Positions 11,145 through 20,884 of a DNA stretch of 64,000 nt are shown in pieces; position 1 is the first letter of the stretch; the number at the start of each line of letters is the position of its first letter. The position numbers were made by a program, and so were the translations under genes. This DNA is from an uncultured Pelagibacteraceae bacterium (GTDB lineage: Bacteria; Pseudomonadota; Alphaproteobacteria; Pelagibacterales; Pelagibacteraceae): contig CACBIY010000004.1 of assembly GCA_902539445.1 (NCBI GenBank), positions 1 to 64,000 of the forward strand, in the 5' to 3' direction. The notes beneath the pieces were generated by a model. The model saw nothing but the letters and a program-made list of their open reading frames with translations. It was not told where the DNA came from and ran no database searches.

Positions 11145-12379
11145 TGTTTTTTATTTATAAAATTTTAATAAATTTAGTATTTTTTTTTTCTCCATTGATA
11201 ATAATTTTTCGAATATTCAAAGGTAAAGAAGACAAAATAAGATTTAAAGAAAAAATAGGTTTTTTTTCAAAAAAAAGAAATAAAGGAAATTTAATTTGGT
11301 TTCATGGAGCTAGTGTTGGTGAGATACAAAGTATTATTCCACTAGTAGAAAGATTTGAAAAAAATAAAAAAATTCATCAAATATTAATTACATCAAATAC
11401 TGTAAGTTCATCATTTATAATTCAAAATTTAAAATTAAAAAAAACTTTACATCAATTTTTTCCAATTGATTGCAATTTTGTTTGCAAAAAATTTTTAAAT
11501 TATTGGAAACCTTCTAAAGCTTTTTTTATAGACTCTGAAATTTGGCCAAATACTATAAATAATTTATACAAAAGAAATATACCAATATTTCTTTTAAATG
11601 GACGTATTACAAATAAATCATTTAATCATTGGAAAGTTTTTTCTTCCTTTGCAAAATCAATCTTTAGTAAGTTTGATTTATGTCTTTCATCAAATATTGA
11701 AACCAAAAAATTTTTAAAAAAACTAGGTGCTAAAAATATAAAAATAATTGGCAACTTAAAATTCAGTCAATCGGAAAATGAAAAAACCAACTTAAATAAA
11801 GATCTTCTAAATTTTATAAACTCAAGGAAAACATGGTGCGCATCCAGTACTCACTATAATGAAGAAAAGTTTTGTGGAATAGCACATATAAAATTGAAAA
11901 AAAAATTTAAAAACCTGTTAACGATAATTATTCCAAGGCACATTAATAGAATAAATTCAATTAAGACAGAACTTAATAACTTAAACCTTAAAGTTCATTT
12001 AGATAAACCTCAAAAGAAAATTGACCCTAATACAGACATTTATCTAGTAAATTCTTATGGAAAAACAAAATTGTTCTACAAAGTTTGTAAAAATATTTTT
12101 TTAGGAGGATCATTAATTATGCATGGTGGTCAAAATCCATTGGAAGCAACTAGATATGGTTGTAAAGTTTTACATGGTCCAAATGTTTCAAATTTTAAAG
12201 AAATTTATAGATTTCTAGATAAAAAAAAAATATCAAGAAAAATAACTAATCAAGATCAACTAATTAACAATATTGTCAAATATTTTAATTCAAAAAATAA
12301 CTCTAAAAAAATAGTTAAAAATTTACATTTGATAGGAATAAATATTTTAAATAAAACCTACAAAGAAATTAATAAATGA
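11144..12379 (+). CDS. waaA: 3-deoxy-D-manno-octulosonate (Kdo) transferase
   Basis: Transfers Kdo from CMP-Kdo to the lipid A precursor at the inner membrane. The 411 residues begin with a membrane anchor (about 5-23), followed by HGASVGE (54-60) with the catalytic Glu60, and a C-terminal CMP-sugar site with the GGSLIMHGGQNPLEA stretch. The length is usual. Start overlaps the ABC exporter stop by one base and its own stop overlaps lpxK in an ATGA junction, which argues for a tightly coupled operon. Confidence 0.93.
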   Translation: MFFIYKILINLVFFFSPLIIIFRIFKGKEDKIRFKEKIGFFSKKRNKGNLIWFHGASVGEIQSIIPLVERFEKNKKIHQILITSNTVSSSFIIQNLKLKKTLHQFFPIDCNFVCKKFLNYWKPSKAFFIDSEIWPNTINNLYKRNIPIFLLNGRITNKSFNHWKVFSSFAKSIFSKFDLCLSSNIETKKFLKKLGAKNIKIIGNLKFSQSENEKTNLNKDLLNFINSRKTWCASSTHYNEEKFCGIAHIKLKKKFKNLLTIIIPRHINRINSIKTELNNLNLKVHLDKPQKKIDPNTDIYLVNSYGKTKLFYKVCKNIFLGGSLIMHGGQNPLEATRYGCKVLHGPNVSNFKEIYRFLDKKKISRKITNQDQLINNIVKYFNSKNNSKKIVKNLHLIGINILNKTYKEINK

Positions 12380-13332
12380 TATTAAAAAAACCAAAATTTT
12401 GGGACTTTAAAAAACCAAATTTTTTAACGTATTTACTTTATCCTTTTACGATATTTGTTGAAATTAATAATATTATCTCCAGTCTTATACCAAAAAAAAA
12501 ATTCACTGAAATAAAGACTTTATGTGTTGGGAATTTATATGTTGGAGGCACTGGAAAAACTCCAACTTCACTATTTTTATATAATCTTTTAAAAAAAATG
12601 AATATCAATCCGGTAACTGCAAAAAAATTTTACAATAATCAAATGGACGAACAAAAACTTCTTGAAGATAACTCAAATTTCATCTCATTAAGTAACAGAA
12701 AAAAAATAGTCAAAAAAGCTATTGAGATGAAATTTGACATGATAATTTTTGATGATGGACTTCAAGAAAAATGGATAGACTATGATATAAAGTTTGCTTG
12801 TTTTGATAGTGAAAAATGGATTGGAAACGGTCATTTAATACCCTCTGGGCCATTAAGAGAAAAAATAAATACTATTAAAAACTATCATGGAATATTTTTA
12901 AAAACAGTTAATGAGGATTCAAATTTAGATTATATTTTTAATAGGATCAGAAATATAAATCCAAATATTGAAATTTTTGAGACAAATATTGAAATAAAAA
13001 ATATCAATAAATTTAATATTGACAAAAATTATGTTATTTTTTCAGGAATTGGAAATCCTGATAGTTTCAAAAAGTTACTACTTAAAAATAAATTTAAAAT
13101 AATTGAAGAAATTACTTTTCCAGATCATTATAATTATCAAGATAAAGATATCTCAGAAATTATAAATAAAGCAAATTCTCATAATGCAGAAATCATTACA
13201 ACTGAAAAAGATTTCAATAGAATTCCTCAAAATTTTAGAGAAAAAATTAGTTTTTTAGAAATTAATATCAAAATTAAAGATGAAAATAAGCTTGTTAAAT
13301 TTTTAAAAACCAAAATAAATGAAATTAATTAA
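12376..13332 (+). CDS. lpxK: Tetraacyldisaccharide 4'-kinase
   Basis: Phosphorylates the 4' position of the lipid A disaccharide. The 318 residues contain the P-loop region VGNLYVGGTGKTP (51-63) and the DDGLQ motif (126-130), both diagnostic of LpxK, and a hydrophobic N-terminal stretch that would lie on the membrane. The start overlaps waaA (ATGA) and the end overlaps the acyltransferase gene by 14 bases. Confidence 0.93.
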   Translation: MILKKPKFWDFKKPNFLTYLLYPFTIFVEINNIISSLIPKKKFTEIKTLCVGNLYVGGTGKTPTSLFLYNLLKKMNINPVTAKKFYNNQMDEQKLLEDNSNFISLSNRKKIVKKAIEMKFDMIIFDDGLQEKWIDYDIKFACFDSEKWIGNGHLIPSGPLREKINTIKNYHGIFLKTVNEDSNLDYIFNRIRNINPNIEIFETNIEIKNINKFNIDKNYVIFSGIGNPDSFKKLLLKNKFKIIEEITFPDHYNYQDKDISEIINKANSHNAEIITTEKDFNRIPQNFREKISFLEINIKIKDENKLVKFLKTKINEIN

Positions 13333-14185
13333 ATATTTTATACAGTTTATTTTTATTATCTTTTTATTTTTATTGTTTAAGATTTTAGGACTTAAGTTAT
13401 CAAAATCTTTTTCAAGCTTTATTTTCAAAACAATTGGCCCTCATTTTAGATCGAAAAAAATTTCACATTCTAATTTAACTATAGCTTTCCCAGAATTAGA
13501 TGAGAATGAAAAAGAAAAAATTTTAAACAGCATGTGGGCAACTTATGGTAAAATTTTTGCTGAATATATTTTTATCAAAAATTTTAGGCAATCTCCTAAA
13601 TTTAAAAAAAAAATTATTATAGAAAATCAAAAAGGGTTGGAAAAAATAAAGCAAAAAAATATACCAGTGATTTTCATATCAGGACATTTCGATAATTTTG
13701 AATTAATGGCAATGCATATTGAAAAGTCTGGTATTGATTTAGCTGCGATTTATAGACCTTTGAATAATAAATTTCTAAATCCACTTATGGAAAACATAAG
13801 AAAAAATTATATTTGTAAAAAACAAATTCAAAAAGGAATTTCTGGCACCAAGGAGTTGCTTAGAGAGTTCAAAAGTGGGACATCAATTGCTTTAATGATT
13901 GATCAAAGAGTATCAGAGGGAATAAAATGTAATTTTTTTGGTAAAGAAGCTCTCACCACTACAATACCAGCTCAATTCATCAAAAAATTTAATGCTGAAG
14001 TAGTTCCTATTAATATAGAAAGATCAATAGATGATAATTTTAAAATTAGAATTTTTGATAACATTCAATTTTCTGAAAATGACTCTGTTGAAAAAATTAC
14101 ACTAGAACTTAATAGAATTTTAGAAAAAATGATTATCGCAAATCCAAAACAATGGATTTGGACACATAATAGGTGGAAATTATAA
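13319..14185 (+). CDS. LpxL/HtrB-type lipid A acyltransferase
   Basis: A 288-residue member of the LPLAT superfamily that probably adds a secondary acyl chain to Kdo-lipid A. One membrane anchor is at about 5-24. The catalytic HX4E motif is HFDNFE (His123 to Glu128), and the C-terminus ends with the NRWK motif common in this family. Only one such gene is in this window, so LpxL versus LpxM-like specificity cannot be decided. It is the last gene of the exporter-waaA-lpxK run. Confidence 0.9.
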   Translation: MKLIKYFIQFIFIIFLFLLFKILGLKLSKSFSSFIFKTIGPHFRSKKISHSNLTIAFPELDENEKEKILNSMWATYGKIFAEYIFIKNFRQSPKFKKKIIIENQKGLEKIKQKNIPVIFISGHFDNFELMAMHIEKSGIDLAAIYRPLNNKFLNPLMENIRKNYICKKQIQKGISGTKELLREFKSGTSIALMIDQRVSEGIKCNFFGKEALTTTIPAQFIKKFNAEVVPINIERSIDDNFKIRIFDNIQFSENDSVEKITLELNRILEKMIIANPKQWIWTHNRWKL

Positions 14186-14189
14186 TAAT

Positions 14190-14378
14190 TTAGGTTTCTG
14201 ATTCTCTTTTTTGATGAGCTTCTTTATAAGAATAATAGGCTTCTTGAGTTTCCACATTCCAATAATTTAAATTATCTAAAGAAATTTTTTTACCTGAGAC
14301 TGCGCATATAACATGGTCACCATTTTCAATTATTTTGAAATTATTTGGTAAAAATTTTAATTTAGCTAATTTTTTCAT
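14190..14378 (-). CDS. DUF2093 family small protein
   Basis: A 62-residue protein recognisable as DUF2093, a family largely confined to alphaproteobacteria. The core reads as HVICAVSGKKISLDNLNYW and continues with VETQEAY. Function is unknown. There is no signal peptide or membrane segment. It is convergent with the acyltransferase (4 bases between stops) and divergent from purD, whose start is 24 bases from its own start. Confidence 0.8.
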   Translation of the reverse strand: MKKLAKLKFLPNNFKIIENGDHVICAVSGKKISLDNLNYWNVETQEAYYSYKEAHQKRESET

Positions 14379-14402
14379 GATTTATAGTTTATATATAATT
14401 AT

Positions 14403-15668
14403 ATGAAAGTTGGAGTAATAGGAAGCGGTGGTAGAGAGCATGCCATATGTATATCTTTAAAAAAATCAAAAAATATTGACAAAATTTACTGTTTTCCAGG
14501 AAATGCAGGGACTAGCTTTATCGCAGAAAATATTGAGATTGAACTGAATAATTTTGAGGAATTAAAAAGAGTTATAAAAGAACTGGGTATAGACATAATA
14601 ATAGTAGGTCCTGAAAAACCACTGGTAGATGGAATAGTCGACTTCTTGGAACTAAACAAAATCAAAGTATTTGGTCCAGATCGTATTTCTTCGCAACTTG
14701 AAGGTTCAAAAATTTTCACAAAAAATTTATGTAAAAAATATAATATTCCTACTGCAAAATTTGGTGTCTTCAATAGCATTCAAGACAGTCTTTCATTCTT
14801 AAATGAATGTAAATTTCCTATAGTTGTTAAGGCTGATGGTTTAGCAGCAGGAAAAGGTGTCTATATTTGTGAAACTAATGATCAATCAAAAAAAGCAGTT
14901 AAGGAAATTTTTAATGGTAAATTTGGAGAAGCAAAACAAATTTTAATTGAAGAATTTTTAAAGGGTGAAGAAATGAGTTTTTTTATAATTTCTGACGGCA
15001 TCAGTTATAAAACATTTGGAACTGCACAAGATCACAAACGAGCCTTAGAAGGAGATAAAGGTAAAAACACGGGAGGAATGGGAGCTTACTCACCTTCTCG
15101 ATTAGAAAGTGAAAAACTGGAAAAAAAGATAGTAGAGAAAATAATAGAACCAACATTAAAAGGCTTAAAAGATATAAATAATAAATTTAAAGGTTTTCTA
15201 TATGCAGGATTAATGATTATAGATGGTGAGCCTTTTTTGATTGAATACAATGTTAGAATGGGGGATCCTGAATGTCAGACAATACTTCCAAGACTCAAAA
15301 CCGATTTTTTAGACATAGTAGTTGCCACTGTTAATGAAAATTTAAAAAATATAAATTTAGAATGGTTTGAAGAAAAGAGTATTTGCATTGTTTTAGCCTC
15401 AAAAGGATACCCAGATAAATATAAAAATAATTTAGAAATAAATGGTCTTAAAGAAATTAAGCTTCAGAATAATGAATACATTTTTCACGCCGGAACTAAA
15501 ATAAATGATTCAAAAATACACTCTAATGGTGGGAGAGTATTAAATTTTGTAATTAAATCAGACAATTTAAAAATTGGTAGAGATCAAGCCATAAGTTTAA
15601 TTAAAAAATTAAATTGGCAAAATGGATATTTTAGAAAAGATATTGGTTATAAGATTATATCAAGATGA
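14403..15668 (+). CDS. purD: Phosphoribosylamine-glycine ligase
   Basis: The second step of purine synthesis, an ATP-grasp ligase joining phosphoribosylamine and glycine. The 421 residues show GSGGREHA (7-14), GPEKPLVDG (69-77), the ATP-binding KADGLAAGKGV (143-153) and the metal-binding NVRMGDPECQ near residue 285. Length is normal. Its stop overlaps the rsmD start in an ATGA junction. Confidence 0.97.
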   Translation: MKVGVIGSGGREHAICISLKKSKNIDKIYCFPGNAGTSFIAENIEIELNNFEELKRVIKELGIDIIIVGPEKPLVDGIVDFLELNKIKVFGPDRISSQLEGSKIFTKNLCKKYNIPTAKFGVFNSIQDSLSFLNECKFPIVVKADGLAAGKGVYICETNDQSKKAVKEIFNGKFGEAKQILIEEFLKGEEMSFFIISDGISYKTFGTAQDHKRALEGDKGKNTGGMGAYSPSRLESEKLEKKIVEKIIEPTLKGLKDINNKFKGFLYAGLMIIDGEPFLIEYNVRMGDPECQTILPRLKTDFLDIVVATVNENLKNINLEWFEEKSICIVLASKGYPDKYKNNLEINGLKEIKLQNNEYIFHAGTKINDSKIHSNGGRVLNFVIKSDNLKIGRDQAISLIKKLNWQNGYFRKDIGYKIISR

Positions 15669-16225
15669 GAATAATTTCTGGGAGATTTAAAGGAAAAAAG
15701 TTATTATTACCTAAAGATAAAAACACTAGACCTTTAAAAGATTTAGTAAAGGAGTCAATTTTCAATCTTTTAGAACATTCAAAAAAAATGAATGTTAATT
15801 TAAAAGGTTCTACAATTTTAGATTTATTTTCTGGCTGTGGATCTTTTGGAATAGAATGTTTATCAAGAGAGTCTGAGTGCGTGTATTTTTTTGAAAATTA
15901 TTTTGAGGCAATTAAAGTATTAGAAAAAAATCTACTTTTTTTTAAAAATGAAAAAAAATTTCAAATCTTTAAAAATAATTGTTTTGAATATTTTAGTTCT
16001 GACAAAAAGATTGATAAAAAATTTGATATAATCTTTATTGATCCCCCTTACAAAGAAATGAAAATTAATATGTTAATTGAAAAAATTATTTATAGAAAAC
16101 TTCTTAAAAAAAATGGTATTTTAATTATTCACAGACATAAAAAAGATAAAATAGTAATAACCGAGAAAATTAATATTCTTGATACCCGGACCTATGGAGT
16201 CTCTAAAGTATATTTTGCAAATTAA
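15665..16225 (+). CDS. rsmD: 16S rRNA m2G966 methyltransferase
   Basis: Methylates G966 of 16S rRNA. The 186 residues have the N-terminal RISGRFKGKKL and TRPLKD..KESIFN segments typical of RsmD, the SAM-binding LDLFSGCGSFGIE (52-64) and the catalytic DPPY (126-129). Coupled to purD by an ATGA overlap, and overlapping the convergent pgi gene by 4 bases. Confidence 0.94.
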   Translation: MRIISGRFKGKKLLLPKDKNTRPLKDLVKESIFNLLEHSKKMNVNLKGSTILDLFSGCGSFGIECLSRESECVYFFENYFEAIKVLEKNLLFFKNEKKFQIFKNNCFEYFSSDKKIDKKFDIIFIDPPYKEMKINMLIEKIIYRKLLKKNGILIIHRHKKDKIVITEKINILDTRTYGVSKVYFAN

Positions 16226-17379
16226 GAACTTTTTAAAATTTTTTTTGTCTCTATTTTAATTAGTTCAACAGCTGGTTGGTCATAAGGATTTATTTTTAAA
16301 GCTTTAGCTATAAGAATTGTTTCTAAAATAAAATATGTAAATAATTCACCAAGGACTTCCTCATTTTTAGATTTTAAATAAAAACTTCTAAAAGGTATCT
16401 TTTTTTTTTGAAAAACTTTTTTTGTTGCTAGAATCTTAGAATGAAGAATATTCCCCAAATTCTTTTTTTTTAAGTATTTTAAAGAGCCAGGAATAATATC
16501 TTGATTTAACTTTTGATAATTTTGATCTTTTGTATAAAAAAATGTGTAAAAATTATTTTTTTGACCATCTAGATATAATTGCATTAGACTATGATTATCT
16601 TTAGGCATATTTGATATTATTGGGAAAATACCATTTCCTTTTTTGCCTAAACTTTCTGCTACTAATTGTTGATACCATTTTAAAAAATTTTCAGTGGTTT
16701 CATCATAATTTAGAATAACCGAGTTAAATTTTTTTCTCTTAATTAATTCTAAAATATTTGAAACATTGATTACTAGTGAATTTAAAAATTTCTTATTAGC
16801 TACTAAATTATCAAATTTTTTAAATTTCCTTGAATCCAATCCCATTAATTCTGCTGGCAACATACCAACCTCTGATAAAACTGAATATCTTCCACCAATA
16901 AAGTTGTTATGTTCAATGATATCTGATTTTAACTTCATACTTATCTCTTTTAAAATACTCTCTTTTTTATCTGAAACTAAAACATTTTTATCGTTTTTAT
17001 TTATATATAAATTGCTATTAATGATTGTTTCCAATGTATTTCCAGATTTCGAAATTACTAAGTTAAGATATTTTTTTTTTGGAAATTTTATCTTTTGATT
17101 AAGATTTGCAAGAAAATAAAAATTTTTATTTATTTTATGTCTTAAAAAATCATAAATTGCCATTGCTCCTAGAGAAGATCCACCCATGCCGAAAATTCTA
17201 ATATCCTTATATCCTTTTAATTTTTTTATTGATTTTTTGGTGTAACTGTATTTGTAACCTCTTGATAAAGAATTAATAACTTCATTTTTTGAGGAAATTA
17301 GTTCTTTCAAATAATTTTTTAATTTTAAGTTTACTTTTTTATTTACAAAGTTTTCAAAAGTGAGATTCTTTGTCAGCAT
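16222..17379 (-). CDS. pgi: Glucose-6-phosphate isomerase, short form
   Basis: Interconverts glucose 6-phosphate and fructose 6-phosphate. The protein is 385 residues, shorter than the 420-550 usual for the family. SIS-domain sugar-phosphate motifs are intact: GMGGSSLG (64-71), SKSGNTLET (110-118) and GGRYSVLSEVG (162-172). The reduced length appears to come from trimmed loops rather than a broken frame. Its start overlaps the bamF stop by one base, so it is the end of the ribF-ileS-lspA-bamF-pgi run. A bifunctional or divergent sugar isomerase is the alternative. Confidence 0.88.
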   Translation of the reverse strand: MLTKNLTFENFVNKKVNLKLKNYLKELISSKNEVINSLSRGYKYSYTKKSIKKLKGYKDIRIFGMGGSSLGAMAIYDFLRHKINKNFYFLANLNQKIKFPKKKYLNLVISKSGNTLETIINSNLYINKNDKNVLVSDKKESILKEISMKLKSDIIEHNNFIGGRYSVLSEVGMLPAELMGLDSRKFKKFDNLVANKKFLNSLVINVSNILELIKRKKFNSVILNYDETTENFLKWYQQLVAESLGKKGNGIFPIISNMPKDNHSLMQLYLDGQKNNFYTFFYTKDQNYQKLNQDIIPGSLKYLKKKNLGNILHSKILATKKVFQKKKIPFRSFYLKSKNEEVLGELFTYFILETILIAKALKINPYDQPAVELIKIETKKILKSS

Positions 17380-17690
17380 TACTGTTTTTGAATTTTATCG
17401 GAAATACTTTTTTTAATATTAGATTTTGAAGAGTTTTGATCGTTATCTTCCTCAGTACTACTTTTTTCTCCATCAAATATAGATTTGATATTAACCTCTT
17501 CATCTAAAGTTTCGGGTTGTTCATTTGGTTTTGGTAATTTTGAAAAATCTGGTGGTAAAACTAGTGGATCCTTTTTTTCTATTAAAAATTCCTCACCTGA
17601 GTCAGCTTTTTTTTGCAACTTAAAGCCTCCACAAGAAAACAAAAATGATGATACTGTCAAAATTATTAAAATATTATAAATAAATCTCAT
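17379..17690 (-). CDS. DUF3035 lipoprotein, BamF-type outer membrane assembly subunit
   Basis: A 103-residue lipoprotein with signal peptide and lipobox ending LFSC at Cys20. The mature part carries the family core, an acidic start, then PLVLPPDFSKLPKP (42-55). This matches DUF3035, whose alphaproteobacterial members include BamF, a small partner of the beta-barrel assembly machine. The C-terminal 40 residues are low-complexity Ser/Lys/Asp. Its ATG directly follows the lspA stop, a neighbourhood seen in other alphaproteobacteria, and LspA would process this very precursor. Confidence 0.78.
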   Translation of the reverse strand: MRFIYNILIILTVSSFLFSCGGFKLQKKADSGEEFLIEKKDPLVLPPDFSKLPKPNEQPETLDEEVNIKSIFDGEKSSTEEDNDQNSSKSNIKKSISDKIQKQ

Positions 17691-18161
17691 TTAATTTTTT
17701 TTACCAAATATTTCAAAACTTATTAAAAAAATTATACCTATAGTGATGAATATATCAGCAACATTAAATATAAACCAATGAAAATTGTTAATATGAAAAT
17801 CTATAAAATCTGGCACCGCGGAGTAAAATATTCTATCAAAGATATTTCCAAGAGAACCTCCTATAATCATAATATAACTTAATTTCTCAAATCCACTAGT
17901 TCTAAACATTAACCAAATAATAACGACAGTTATTAGACAAATAAAGATTGTCAAAAAATTATAATATAATTTTTCATCAAAAGAAAATAAGCCGAAAGCA
18001 ATACCTTCATTCCAAATTAAATTAAAATTTAAAAAAGATGTAACACTAATGCCATATTGTTCATAAGTTTCTGGAGAATTAATGATCAATAATTTGCTAA
18101 CTCTATCGATTAAAAAAATAAAAATAATAACTGAAAGATCTACTAAATGTTTTTTTAACAT
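17691..18161 (-). CDS. lspA: Lipoprotein signal peptidase II
   Basis: Cleaves signal peptides of prolipoproteins in the inner membrane. With the ATG at 18161 the protein has 156 residues, four membrane helices, the WNEGIAFG motif (50-57), catalytic Asp118 in VPDF and Asp136 in FNVAD. I reject the longer frame starting at 18227, which would lie inside the ileS 3' end and add a 22-residue non-family leader. The chosen ATG sits one base after the ileS stop. Confidence 0.94.
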   Translation of the reverse strand: MLKKHLVDLSVIIFIFLIDRVSKLLIINSPETYEQYGISVTSFLNFNLIWNEGIAFGLFSFDEKLYYNFLTIFICLITVVIIWLMFRTSGFEKLSYIMIIGGSLGNIFDRIFYSAVPDFIDFHINNFHWFIFNVADIFITIGIIFLISFEIFGKKN

Positions 18162-18162
18162 T

Positions 18163-20883
18163 CTATTTACAATTCGGTCTTTCACATGGCGCGCTTCTGA
18201 TTTTCCAACATATTGGACATTTTTCACCTTTTGCTTTGCTTGTTTCTACAATTATGTCATTTGTATCGCTATTCTCAATTTTGACTGATGAAGTTATGCA
18301 AAGTTCTGAAAGATCAATATTTTTCAAAAATTTCTGGTTCTCATTATTTAATTTCACAATTAAAGCTGCCTCCAAACTAGATCCAATATCTTTACTTGCT
18401 CGTTTTTGCTCAATACTCAAATTACAAATATCCCTTATTTTGATTAATTGTTCCCATTTAGAATTCAATTTTGAATTATTAAATTTTTCTGGAAAATTTA
18501 AAAATTTTTCAAGATGAATACTCTTTTTGTTTTTTGAAATAAGTTGATAAATCTCTTCAGTTGTAAAAGATAATATTGGTGCAAACCATCTTATTAAAGA
18601 ATTAAGAATAACATTTAACAATATAAGTGTAGATTTTCTTTTTTCAGAATTTATTGGATCACAGTACAAAGTATCTTTTCTTATATCAAAATAAAAAGCA
18701 GATAAATCTACGGTGCAAAAATTCAATAATTCTTTATATAAATTATGAAAATCATAATCTTTGAAATACTTGATAAATTTAGAATTTAAATTGTAAATTT
18801 TATGAAGCATAAATCGCTCTAGTTCGGGTAAATTCTCAATTTTAATTTTTTCTAAATCTATTTGTTCAAAATTATCATTAAGATTTCCAAGCAAATATCT
18901 AAATGTATTTCTTATTTTTCTATAAGACTCGGCATGTTGATCTAGTATTGAATAGTCTATTCGAAGATCCTCAGCATAATTTGAGGAAGCAACCCAAATT
19001 CTAAGTATATCAGCTCCATATTTTTTTAAGATATCTTCGGGCGCAATTACATTTCCCAAAGATTTTGACATTTTTAAACCTTTGCCATCAACTACAAAAC
19101 CATGAGAAAGAATAGACTCAAAGGGTGCACGATCTCTTGTTCCACAAGACTCTAAAAGAGATGAATGAAACCAGCCTCTATGTTGGTCAGAGCCCTCAAG
19201 ATACATAGATGCAGGCCACTTTAAATCTTTTCTTTTTTCCAATACAAATGAATGTGTAGATCCACTATCAAACCATACCTCTACGATATCACTTAACTTT
19301 TCAAAATCCGCAGCTTTATATTTCTTTCCAAGAAATTTTTGTGGATCATCCGAAAACCAACAATCAGATCCCTCTTTTTCATAAATTTTTGCAATATTAT
19401 CAAAAACCTCCTCATCGACCAAAATTTCACTTGTCTTCTTGTTTATAAAAATAGGTAATGGAACTCCCCATACTCTTTGTCTTGAAACACACCAATCAGG
19501 TCTTGTTTCAATCATCGATTTTAATCTTTCTTTTCCTTTGCTAGGATAGAAGGTTGTTTCATCAATTGCTTTTAAAGCTTTGTTTCTGAGTTTATGACTA
19601 TCCATAGAAATAAACCATTGAGGAGTTGCTCTATGAACTAATGGTGCTTTGGACCTCCATGAATGAGGATAAGAGTGAACAAGTTCACCACTCGATAATA
19701 ATTTTTTTTGGTCTTTTAATCTTTCAATCACAATTGAATTAGATTTAAAAATATGCATCCCTTCAAAAAGGGCTACATTTTCTGTATATCTTCCATCGCC
19801 ATCAACTGTTTCAATCGCTTTAATTCCATTATTCATACACAAATTAAAATCATCAGGACCATGACTTGGTGCACAATGAACAATTCCTGTACCTTGTTCT
19901 GTAGTAACAAAACGTGCTTCTAGCATAGGTATGTCATATTCATAACCAAGTTTTAAAAAAGGATGATTGCATATTGTTCCTTTTAAATCTCTACCTTTGA
20001 AATTTTTTAATTTTTTGAAACTTTGAATTTTCGTATCTTTTACAACTGTATCTATTAATGCATCTGCAATAACAATTTTTTTATTTTTAAAATCTCCATC
20101 ATCATTTACCTCAATTAACGAATATTCTAAGCTTTCATTATAAGCTAATGCTTTATTGGCTGGAATAGTCCATGGGGTAGTTGTCCAAATTACTATTTCA
20201 CTGTCATTTAATTCTTTTATATTTGATGATTTAACTGGAAAAGATGCATAAATAGTATCTGACCTATGATCTTGATACTCAACTTCTGCATCTGCTAAAG
20301 CTGTTTTTTCAACAGTAGACCATAAAACAGGTTTAAAGCCTCTATACAAACTTCCTTCTTTTAAAAATTTACCTAATTCTCTTACTATTTGAGCTTCAGC
20401 ATCAAAACTCATTGTAGAGTAATAATTATCCCAATCTCCTACAACTCCTAACCTTTTAAATTGATCTTTATGAATATCTATCCATTTTTCTGCAAAGGCT
20501 CTGCATTCTTTTCTAAACTCAACAATTGGAACTTCATTTTTGTTTTTTTTATTTTTTTTGTATTGTTCTTCAATTTTCCATTCTATTGGCAATCCATGAC
20601 AATCCCATCCTGGAACATAGACTGAGTCTTTTCCATCCATTTGATGAAATCTCACAATTATATCTTTTAAAATTTTATTTAAAGCAGTTCCCATGTGTAT
20701 ATTGCCATTTGCATATGGAGGACCATCATGAAGAACAAATTTTTCTTCTCCTTTTCTCGATTTTCTCAATTCATCATAAAGTTTTATGTTCTGCCAAAGT
20801 TTCAAAATTTCAGGTTCTCGGGTTGGTAAATTTGCTTTCATCGAAAAAGCAGTTTTAGGAAGATTTATTTGAGATTTGCTCAT
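18163..20883 (-). CDS. ileS: Isoleucyl-tRNA synthetase
   Basis: Class I synthetase of 906 residues. It has the HIGH-type motif PPYANGNIHMGT (55-66), the editing-domain region with TTTPWTIP (234-241), KMSKS (604-608), and a C-terminal zinc finger, KCPICWK and a CxxxxxC pair ending at the last residues. The length and full domain set fit the bacterial type with the zinc-binding tail. One base separates it from the end of ribF upstream, and lspA follows directly. Confidence 0.98.
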   Translation of the reverse strand: MSKSQINLPKTAFSMKANLPTREPEILKLWQNIKLYDELRKSRKGEEKFVLHDGPPYANGNIHMGTALNKILKDIIVRFHQMDGKDSVYVPGWDCHGLPIEWKIEEQYKKNKKNKNEVPIVEFRKECRAFAEKWIDIHKDQFKRLGVVGDWDNYYSTMSFDAEAQIVRELGKFLKEGSLYRGFKPVLWSTVEKTALADAEVEYQDHRSDTIYASFPVKSSNIKELNDSEIVIWTTTPWTIPANKALAYNESLEYSLIEVNDDGDFKNKKIVIADALIDTVVKDTKIQSFKKLKNFKGRDLKGTICNHPFLKLGYEYDIPMLEARFVTTEQGTGIVHCAPSHGPDDFNLCMNNGIKAIETVDGDGRYTENVALFEGMHIFKSNSIVIERLKDQKKLLSSGELVHSYPHSWRSKAPLVHRATPQWFISMDSHKLRNKALKAIDETTFYPSKGKERLKSMIETRPDWCVSRQRVWGVPLPIFINKKTSEILVDEEVFDNIAKIYEKEGSDCWFSDDPQKFLGKKYKAADFEKLSDIVEVWFDSGSTHSFVLEKRKDLKWPASMYLEGSDQHRGWFHSSLLESCGTRDRAPFESILSHGFVVDGKGLKMSKSLGNVIAPEDILKKYGADILRIWVASSNYAEDLRIDYSILDQHAESYRKIRNTFRYLLGNLNDNFEQIDLEKIKIENLPELERFMLHKIYNLNSKFIKYFKDYDFHNLYKELLNFCTVDLSAFYFDIRKDTLYCDPINSEKRKSTLILLNVILNSLIRWFAPILSFTTEEIYQLISKNKKSIHLEKFLNFPEKFNNSKLNSKWEQLIKIRDICNLSIEQKRASKDIGSSLEAALIVKLNNENQKFLKNIDLSELCITSSVKIENSDTNDIIVETSKAKGEKCPICWKIRSAPCERPNCK

Positions 20884-20884
20884 T

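Noticed and set aside
18162-18227. 22-residue upstream extension of lspA
   Set aside because: Lies wholly within the ileS coding 3' end; the ATG at 18161, one base after the ileS stop, gives a protein that starts like other LspA.
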